Positions 57,366 to 64,000 of a stretch of 64,000 nt of DNA are shown one piece after another (within the stretch, counting starts at the first letter, position 1; each line of letters starts with the position of its first letter). Origin of the DNA: Chromobacterium sp. ATCC 53434 (lineage in GTDB: Bacteria; Pseudomonadota; Gammaproteobacteria; Burkholderiales; Chromobacteriaceae); assembly GCF_002848345.1 (NCBI RefSeq), contig NZ_CP025429.1, positions 3,472,001-3,536,000 on the forward strand. Direction: 5' to 3'. Under the pieces are notes generated by a model. That model did no database searches, had not been told where the DNA came from, and was given only the letters and a program-made list of their open reading frames with translations. The translations under genes were made by a program, and so were the position numbers.

Positions 57366-59723
57366 TCAAACGCGCAGTTGCGCGCCCAGTTCCGACGCGG
57401 CCTCGAGCAGAGCCTGCATCGCCGGCTCCACGTCCTCGTCGGTCAGGGTCCGGCTATTGTCCTGCATCAGCACGCTAAAGGCCAGACTCTTCTTGCCTTC
57501 GGCGACGCCTTTGCCTCGATAGACGTCAAACAGTGCGATATCGGTAACGATCTGCGCGCGTTTTGCGGCAAAAGCGCCCTGCAGTTGCGCCACAGTCACC
57601 TGCTCGTCCACCAGCAAGGCCAGGTCGCGGCGCACCGGCTGGAACTTGCTGACCGACTGCGCCTTGACGCGGCCTCGGGCCACGACGCCGCCCAGGTCCA
57701 GCTCGAACAGCACCGGAGCGTTGATCAGATCATACGCCTGCACCCACTGCGGATGCAGCTCGCCGATCACGCCGACAGGCTTGCCGTCCACCAGCACCTC
57801 GGCGCAACGGCCGGGGTGGAAGGCCGGATGGGCGGCCTTGCGGTACTCGGCCTTGACCGGGTGCAGCAGAGCCTCGACATCGGCCTTGGCGTCGAAGAAG
57901 TCGACACGCTCGGCCTTGGCGCCCCACTGCTCCGGCAGACGCGGCCCCCAGGCCAGGCCGGCGACCTTCTCCGGCTGGTCGAAACCGTCGTCGCCGCGCA
58001 GGAAGACCCGCGCCACTTCGAACAGCCGCACGCGCGGGTGCTTGCGATTGATGTTGCCGGCCAACACATCGACCAGGCCGCCGATCAGCGTCGAGCGCAT
58101 CACGCTCATCTGACTGGCGATAGGGTTCTGCAAACGGATCGCCTTGTCGTTGCCGGCGAAATCATGCTCCCAGCGCTCGTCGACGAAGGCGTAGCTGACC
58201 ACCTCCTGATAATCGCGGGAGGCCAGCAGGTGGCGCAACTGGTCTACCGGGCGTTTTTCCTCCGGCTGCGTCAACATCCGCATGCCGGAGCGCGGCGCGT
58301 CGGACGGGATATTGTTGTAGCCGTAGACACGGGCCACTTCCTCGATCAGATCTTCCTCGATCTCGATATCGAAGCGGAACGACGGCGCCTGCACGGTGAA
58401 GATTTCGTTTTCCAGCGTGAACGCGAGGCCCAGACGGGACAGGATGCCGCCGATCTCTTCGCTGGACAGCGTCACGCCCAGCACCTTGGGCACCCGCGCC
58501 ACGCGCAGCTGGACGGCATGCCGCTTCGGCAGCTCGGCCACGTCCTCGACCACCGGACCGGCTTCGCCGCCGCAGATGTCCAGCACCAGGCGGGTGGCGC
58601 GCTCGATCGCGTCGCGTTGCAGCTCGAAATCGACGCCGCGCTCGTAACGGTAAGACGAATCGGAACCGAAGCCCAGTTCCCGCGCCTTGCCGGCGATCGC
58701 CTCCGGCGCGAAGAACGCCGATTCCAGGAAGATGTCGCGGCTTGCCGTGGTGACGCCGCTATGTTCGCCGCCCATGATGCCGCCCATGGCCAGCACCTTG
58801 GCGTCGTCGGCGATCACCAGGTGTCCGGCTTGCAGTTCGACAGTCTTCTCGTTCAGACACAGCAGGCTCTCGCCGGCGCGCGCCATGCGCACGGTGATGC
58901 CGCCGTCCAGCCTGGCCAGATCGAAGGCGTGCATAGGCTGGCCCTGCTCGAGCAGGATGTAGTTGGTGATGTCGACGACGGCCGAGATCGAACGCAGGCC
59001 GGAACGCTCCAGGCGCTGACGCATCCAGTCCGGCGTCGCCGCGGCGGCGTTGACACCCTTCAGCACGCGGCCCAGGTAGCGGCCGCAGGCTTCGCGGGCG
59101 GCGATCTTGACCGGACGGACGTCGTCGATCGACGGCGCCACCGGGGCGATGGCCACCGGCTTCAACTCGGCGCCGGTCAGCGCCGCCACTTCGCGGGCGA
59201 TGCCGCGGATCGACAGGCTGTCGGCGCGGTTCGGCGTGATCTTCAGCGTGAACAGCGCGTCGTCCAGGCCCAGGTAGTCGCGTATGCTCTGCCCTACCGG
59301 CGCGTCGGCCGGCAGCAGCATCAGGCCGTCGACGTCTTCCGGCACGCCCAGCTCCTTGCCGGAGCACAACATGCCGTTCGATTCCACGCCGCGCATCTTG
59401 GTCGGTTTGATTTTGAATTCGCCGGGCAGCACCGCGCCCGGCAGCGCGCACGGCACGCGCACGCCGACGGCGACATTCGGCGCGCCGCAGACGATCTGGA
59501 TCAGTTCGCCGGTGCCGACGTCCACCTTGGTGACGCGCAGACGGTCGGCGTTTTCATGCTTGGCGCACTCCTTCACTTCGGCGATCACCACGCCGGAGAA
59601 GGCCGGCGCGGCGGCGGCGGTTTCTTCCACCTCCAGGCCCGCCATCGTCAGCAGCTCGGACAATTGTTCGGTGTTCAGCGCCGGATTGACCCAGCTTCTC
59701 AGCCATTGTTCGGAAAATTGCAT
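57366..59723 (-). CDS. pheT: phenylalanyl-tRNA synthetase beta subunit
   Basis: A 785-residue subunit. It starts MQFSEQWLRSWVNPAL and has the tRNA-binding domain (VIAEVKECAKHENADRLRV), B3/4 editing domain, B5 domain, and the C-terminal anticodon-binding FDX-ACB domain (KFQPVRRDLALLVDE). It forms an alpha2-beta2 enzyme with PheS, encoded 18 bases upstream. Confidence 0.98.
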   Translation of the reverse strand: MQFSEQWLRSWVNPALNTEQLSELLTMAGLEVEETAAAAPAFSGVVIAEVKECAKHENADRLRVTKVDVGTGELIQIVCGAPNVAVGVRVPCALPGAVLPGEFKIKPTKMRGVESNGMLCSGKELGVPEDVDGLMLLPADAPVGQSIRDYLGLDDALFTLKITPNRADSLSIRGIAREVAALTGAELKPVAIAPVAPSIDDVRPVKIAAREACGRYLGRVLKGVNAAAATPDWMRQRLERSGLRSISAVVDITNYILLEQGQPMHAFDLARLDGGITVRMARAGESLLCLNEKTVELQAGHLVIADDAKVLAMGGIMGGEHSGVTTASRDIFLESAFFAPEAIAGKARELGFGSDSSYRYERGVDFELQRDAIERATRLVLDICGGEAGPVVEDVAELPKRHAVQLRVARVPKVLGVTLSSEEIGGILSRLGLAFTLENEIFTVQAPSFRFDIEIEEDLIEEVARVYGYNNIPSDAPRSGMRMLTQPEEKRPVDQLRHLLASRDYQEVVSYAFVDERWEHDFAGNDKAIRLQNPIASQMSVMRSTLIGGLVDVLAGNINRKHPRVRLFEVARVFLRGDDGFDQPEKVAGLAWGPRLPEQWGAKAERVDFFDAKADVEALLHPVKAEYRKAAHPAFHPGRCAEVLVDGKPVGVIGELHPQWVQAYDLINAPVLFELDLGGVVARGRVKAQSVSKFQPVRRDLALLVDEQVTVAQLQGAFAAKRAQIVTDIALFDVYRGKGVAEGKKSLAFSVLMQDNSRTLTDEDVEPAMQALLEAASELGAQLRV

Positions 59724-59741
59724 AGTCGGCTCCGTGCGCGA

Positions 59742-60797
<1,056 letters not shown>

Positions 60798-60818
60798 GTT
60801 CTGAAAGGGAGCCGGCAG

Positions 60819-60847
60819 AAAAAAAAGGGAGGCATGTGCCTCCCTTT
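60819..60847 (-). terminator. terminator after rplT
   Basis: On the minus strand AAAGGGAGGCA/TGCCTCCCTTT with a 2-base loop is followed by an eight-T run. Confidence 0.9.
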
Positions 60848-60865
60848 CAGATTCCGTCCCGGCGA

Positions 60866-61225
60866 TTAAGCAGCGAGGCTTGCTTTCGCCTTTTCGACGA
60901 TCTGCGCAAAAGCCGGCTTGTCGAACACGGCCAGATCGGCCAGGACCTTGCGGTCGATTTCGATGGCGGCTTTCTTCAGACCGTTCATGAACTTGCTGTA
61001 CGGCAGACCGTTTTCACGGGAAGCTGCGTTGATACGAGCAATCCACAGTTGGCGGAACTGACGCTTTTTCTGACGACGGTCGCGGTAGGCGTATTGACCC
61101 GCCTTCATCACCGCCTGTTTGGCGATGCGATAGACGTTCTTCCGGCGGCCGCGATAGCCTTTCGCCAGGGCGAGGATTTTCTTGTGACGAGCACGTGCGG
61201 TTACACCGCGTTTTACGCGTGGCAT
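60866..61225 (-). CDS. rplT: 50S ribosomal protein L20 (bL20)
   Basis: A 119-residue, very basic protein beginning [19 protein letters not shown], with [20 protein letters not shown] and the FNGLKKA-like block ([20 protein letters not shown]). It is 13 bases after rpmI. In E. coli L20 represses this operon through the leader RNA. Confidence 0.98.
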   Translation of the reverse strand: MPRVKRGVTARARHKKILALAKGYRGRRKNVYRIAKQAVMKAGQYAYRDRRQKKRQFRQLWIARINAASRENGLPYSKFMNGLKKAAIEIDRKVLADLAVFDKPAFAQIVEKAKASLAA

Positions 61226-61238
61226 CTTTCAGGTCTCC

Positions 61239-61436
61239 TTAAGCGTAGGGCAGCATGGCGCGAACAGAAGCCATGTTGGTTGCGTCCACCATGGAGGTGC
61301 CGCGCAGTTGGCGCTTGGTCTTGGTGGTCTTCTTGGTCAGAATGTGACGCTTGAAGGCGTGACCACGCTTAACACCGCCATTGCCCAGTACTTTGAGACG
61401 CTTCTTCGCGCTCGACTTGGTCTTCATTTTCGGCAT
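61239..61436 (-). CDS. rpmI: 50S ribosomal protein L35 (bL35)
   Basis: A 65-residue basic protein beginning [20 protein letters not shown], with the [22 protein letters not shown] stretch split by the usual TKK turns. It lies between infC and rplT. Confidence 0.98.
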   Translation of the reverse strand: MPKMKTKSSAKKRLKVLGNGGVKRGHAFKRHILTKKTTKTKRQLRGTSMVDATNMASVRAMLPYA

Positions 61437-61547
61437 GGAAATGCTCCTGCTGAATTTTGTTTAGATTAGACACAGGGTGGCCCCAGACGAGTCTGGTTGC
61501 TCTTGAAACCACTGCGTCACGCTTTTGAGCAGATCGTTGCCGACCTA

Positions 61548-61583
61548 CAAAACCGACACGGCAGAGCGAACTCTGCCGTGTCG
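61548..61583 (-). terminator. hairpin between infC and rpmI, possible partial terminator
   Basis: A 13-bp perfect stem CGACACGGCAGAG/CTCTGCCGTGTCG with a CGAA tetraloop is followed on the minus strand by GTTTTG. The T run is short, so read-through into rpmI-rplT is likely. Confidence 0.65.
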
Positions 61584-61601
61584 AAGTGACGATTATACCG
61601 A

Positions 61602-62120
61602 TTATTTCTTCTTCGGCGCAATCATCATCACCATCTGACGGCCTTCGAGGCGCGGGAACTGTTCCACCGTGCCTACTTCCGCCAGATCGGCTTCGACGCG
61701 CTTGAGCAGCGCGAGGCCGATGTCCTGGTGCGCCATTTCACGACCGCGGAAGCGCAGGGTGACCTTGGCCTTGTCGCCTTCAGTCAGGAAACGGACCAGG
61801 TTGCGCAACTTGACGTTGTAGTCGCCATCGTCGGTGCCCGGACGGAACTTGATTTCCTTGATCTGAACCTGTTTCTGCTTCTGCTTGGCTTCGTGACGCT
61901 TCTTGGACTGCTCGTACTTGTACTTGCCGTAGTCCATCAGCTTGCACACCGGCGGCTGAGCGGTCGGGGAAATCTCCACCAGATCCACATCGCCCTCTTC
62001 GGCAAGAGCCATTGCTTCACGCAGACTGACGATGCCAATCTGCTCACCTTCCTTACCAACCAGACGGATCTCGCGAGCGGTAATCTCGCCGTTGATCCGT
62101 GCTTCGCGTTCCTGAGCTAT
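61602..62120 (-). CDS. infC: translation initiation factor IF-3, apparently with AUA start
   Basis: A 172-residue factor that blocks premature subunit joining. The mature sequence reads [20 protein letters not shown], then [21 protein letters not shown] and the C-terminal [17 protein letters not shown] and MMIAPKKK. The first ATG (62012) would cut off the N-terminal domain. The only suitable start is ATA 62120-62118, nine bases after AGGAG; ATT at 62129 touches the AGGAG, and a stop codon lies two codons further up. A rare start is expected, since IF-3 rejects non-standard codons and so limits its own synthesis. Confidence 0.93.
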   Translation of the reverse strand: MAQEREARINGEITAREIRLVGKEGEQIGIVSLREAMALAEEGDVDLVEISPTAQPPVCKLMDYGKYKYEQSKKRHEAKQKQKQVQIKEIKFRPGTDDGDYNVKLRNLVRFLTEGDKAKVTLRFRGREMAHQDIGLALLKRVEADLAEVGTVEQFPRLEGRQMVMMIAPKKK

Positions 62121-62162
62121 AGCTGAAATCTCCTAATAAATGTTTAGTTCGCCGCCGCCGGA

Positions 62163-64000
62163 TCAAGCCTCGGGCATCTCAGCCTTGAGGCGGGCCACGA
62201 AGGCATCCAGCGTGAGCTGGCCCAGATCTTCGCCCCGGGCGCGCACGGCAACCAGTTCGTCCGCCTTTTCCTTGTCGCCGACGATGATCTGATACGGCAA
62301 CTTTTGCAGACTGTGTTCGCGGATTTTATAGCCGATCTTCTCGTTTCTCAAGTCGAGCTCGACACGGAAGCCTTGTTTCTCAAGCGCTTTGGCAATGCCA
62401 ACCGCATAATCAGCCTGTGCTTCGGTAATATTCATCACCACCATCTGCACCGGAGCCAGCCACAGCGGGAAGGCGCCGGCATGGTTTTCGATCAGAATGC
62501 CGAGGAAGCGCTCCAGCGAGCCCAAGGCCGCGCGATGCAGCATTACCGGGCGTTTGCGGCTGTTGTCGTCGGCCACGTACTCGGCGTCCAGGCGCTCCGG
62601 CAGCATCAGATCCAGTTGCAGCGTGCCGCACTGCCAGGAACGGCCCAGCGCGTCCTTGATGTGATATTCGATCTTCGGGCCGTAGAAGGCGCCCTCGCCC
62701 GGCAACTCCTCCCATTCGACGCCGCAGGCGCGCAACGCGTCGCGCATGCCTTCCTCGGCCTTATCCCAGGTGGACTCTTCGCCGATGCGCTTTTCCGGAC
62801 GCAAGGCCAGCTTGATCGACACCTTGTCGAAGCCGAAGCGCTCGTACACTTCCATCACCAGGCGGTGGAAAGCCGTAGCCTCCTGGTTGATCTGATCCTC
62901 GGTACAGAAGATGTGGCCGTCGTCCTGCACGAAGCCGCGCACCCGCATGATGCCGTGCAGCGCGCCGGACGGCTCGTTGCGGTGGCAGGAGCCGAACTCG
63001 GCGTAGCGCAGCGGCAAATCGCGGTAGGAACGCAGGCCGCTGTTGAAGATCTGCACGTGACCCGGGCAGTTCATCGGCTTGACCGCGTAGTCGCGCTTCT
63101 CGGACTCGGTGATGAACATGTTCTCGCGATAGTTGGCGGCGTGGCCGGAACGCTCCCACAGATTGGCGTCCATCATCATCGGCGTGCGCACTTCCTGATA
63201 GCCCTCGCGGTTCAGCTTGGCGCGCATATACTGCTCGACGTTTTGCCACAGCTGCCAGCCTTTCGGGTGCCAGAACACCATGCCCGGCGCCTCGTCCTGC
63301 AGGTGGAACAGGTCCAGTTGCACGCCCAGCTTGCGGTGGTCGCGCTTCTCCGCCTCCTCCAGCATATAAAGGTAGGCGTCCAGGTCTTCCTTCTTGGCCC
63401 AGGCGGTGCCGTAGACGCGCTGCAGCATCTCGTTCTTGCTGTCGCCGCGCCAGTAGGCGCCGGCCACCTTCATCAGCTTGAACACCTTCAGCTTGCCGGT
63501 GGACGGCACGTGCGGGCCGCGGCACAGGTCGGTGAACTCGCCTTCGCGGTACAGGCTCAACACCTCGCCCTGCGGGATCGACGCGATGATCTCGGCCTTA
63601 TAAGCCTCGCCTATGCTCTTGAAGTAGGCGATGGCCTCGTCGCGCGGCAGCTCGTAGCGCTCGACCGGAATGTCCTTCTTCGCCAGCTCGGCCATTTTCT
63701 TCTCGATCGCCACCAGATCTTCCGGCGTGAACGGGCGCTTGTAGGCGAAATCGTAGTAGAAGCCGTTCTCGATCTCCGGCCCGATGGTCACCTGCGCCTC
63801 CGGGAACAGCTCCTTGACGGCGTAGGCCAGCAAGTGGGCGGTGGAGTGGCGGATGATGGACAGGCCGTCGGCGTCCTTGTCGGTGACGATGGCCAGATCG
63901 GCATTGCCGTCGATGCGGTAGCTGGTATCGACCAGCTTGCCGTCGACCCGGCCGGCCAGCGCGGCGCGCGCCAGGCCGGCGCCGATGGAGGCGGCGACTT
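62163..64000 (-). CDS. thrS: threonyl-tRNA synthetase (N terminus beyond window)
   Basis: The last 612 residues are visible; the frame is open to the window edge. The editing domain has [11 protein letters not shown] (HxxxH-type zinc ligand) and later [10 protein letters not shown]. The class II core has [10 protein letters not shown] (zinc-binding Cys), [19 protein letters not shown] and [18 protein letters not shown], then an anticodon-binding domain ending LKAEMPEA. The N-terminal TGS domain lies mostly outside the window. It is the first visible gene of the infC-rpmI-rplT operon. Confidence 0.98.
   Translation of the reverse strand, partial: VAASIGAGLARAALAGRVDGKLVDTSYRIDGNADLAIVTDKDADGLSIIRHSTAHLLAYAVKELFPEAQVTIGPEIENGFYYDFAYKRPFTPEDLVAIEKKMAELAKKDIPVERYELPRDEAIAYFKSIGEAYKAEIIASIPQGEVLSLYREGEFTDLCRGPHVPSTGKLKVFKLMKVAGAYWRGDSKNEMLQRVYGTAWAKKEDLDAYLYMLEEAEKRDHRKLGVQLDLFHLQDEAPGMVFWHPKGWQLWQNVEQYMRAKLNREGYQEVRTPMMMDANLWERSGHAANYRENMFITESEKRDYAVKPMNCPGHVQIFNSGLRSYRDLPLRYAEFGSCHRNEPSGALHGIMRVRGFVQDDGHIFCTEDQINQEATAFHRLVMEVYERFGFDKVSIKLALRPEKRIGEESTWDKAEEGMRDALRACGVEWEELPGEGAFYGPKIEYHIKDALGRSWQCGTLQLDLMLPERLDAEYVADDNSRKRPVMLHRAALGSLERFLGILIENHAGAFPLWLAPVQMVVMNITEAQADYAVGIAKALEKQGFRVELDLRNEKIGYKIREHSLQKLPYQIIVGDKEKADELVAVRARGEDLGQLTLDAFVARLKAEMPEA

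Overview
The window is 64 kb of GC-rich chromosome (about 65% by eye) from a Gram-negative betaproteobacterium. The closest fit is Chromobacterium or a near relative in the Neisseriales. This rests on the thrS-infC-rpmI-rplT-pheS-pheT-ihfA-merR-tRNA-Pro order, EarP beside an EF-P carrying Arg32, several chemoreceptors, PHA granule genes (phaR, phasin), an ANR/FNR-type anaerobic regulon, and a VxrABC-like system. The genus is inferred.

Layout. 0-4.3 kb: end of a DUF1176 protein, an ABC-F ATPase behind a possible leader peptide, and a LytS/LytTR-type two-component system. 4.3-10 kb: two tandem paralogous chemoreceptors (the second frameshifted), a GNAT protein and gamma-glutamyltransferase. 10-19.3 kb: cutC and an anaerobic block of focA, pflB, pflA, then divergent sdaC-sdaA. 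Serine would be taken up and deaminated to pyruvate, split by pyruvate formate-lyase, and the formate exported. Three near-perfect FNR/ANR boxes lie upstream of focA, pflB and sdaC. 19.4-28 kb: a HAD phosphatase, two type I-E-like CRISPR arrays with matching leaders but no cas genes in the window, a GH101/129-related secreted hydrolase, a VxrABC-like signalling operon, earP and efp. 28-35 kb: rarA, serS, a CBS-PAS-GGDEF-EAL protein and rimO.

35.4-40.9 kb is the accessory hot spot. A strikingly AT-rich island (about 36.2-39.7 kb) carries a 70-residue double-glycine precursor peptide, an ATP-grasp ligase of the graspetide (microviridin-like, omega-ester peptide) maturase type, and an S9 prolyl-oligopeptidase. 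It looks like a compact RiPP cluster acquired by transfer. It lies between a decayed fragment of a ricin-B lectin tail plus a remnant of a TRAP-type binding protein on the left, and an intact secreted DUF3472/ricin-B lectin gene on the right. The two lectin tails form a diverged direct repeat around the island.

41-54.2 kb: TPR-methyltransferase, phaR/phasin, an M14 carboxypeptidase, a PilZ-like protein, an H-NS protein, ygfZ, three identical tRNA-Asn genes, an EamA exporter, mscL, a UPF0016 Mn exporter under a yybP-ykoY riboswitch, an unusual chemoreceptor, a TPMT-like methyltransferase and a DUF1289 protein. 54.7-56.3 kb: an IS630-type element inserted in codon 4 of a cytochrome b561 gene. 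56.5-64 kb: tRNA-Pro and the translation operon on the minus strand, with infC apparently starting at AUA and thrS running off the right edge.
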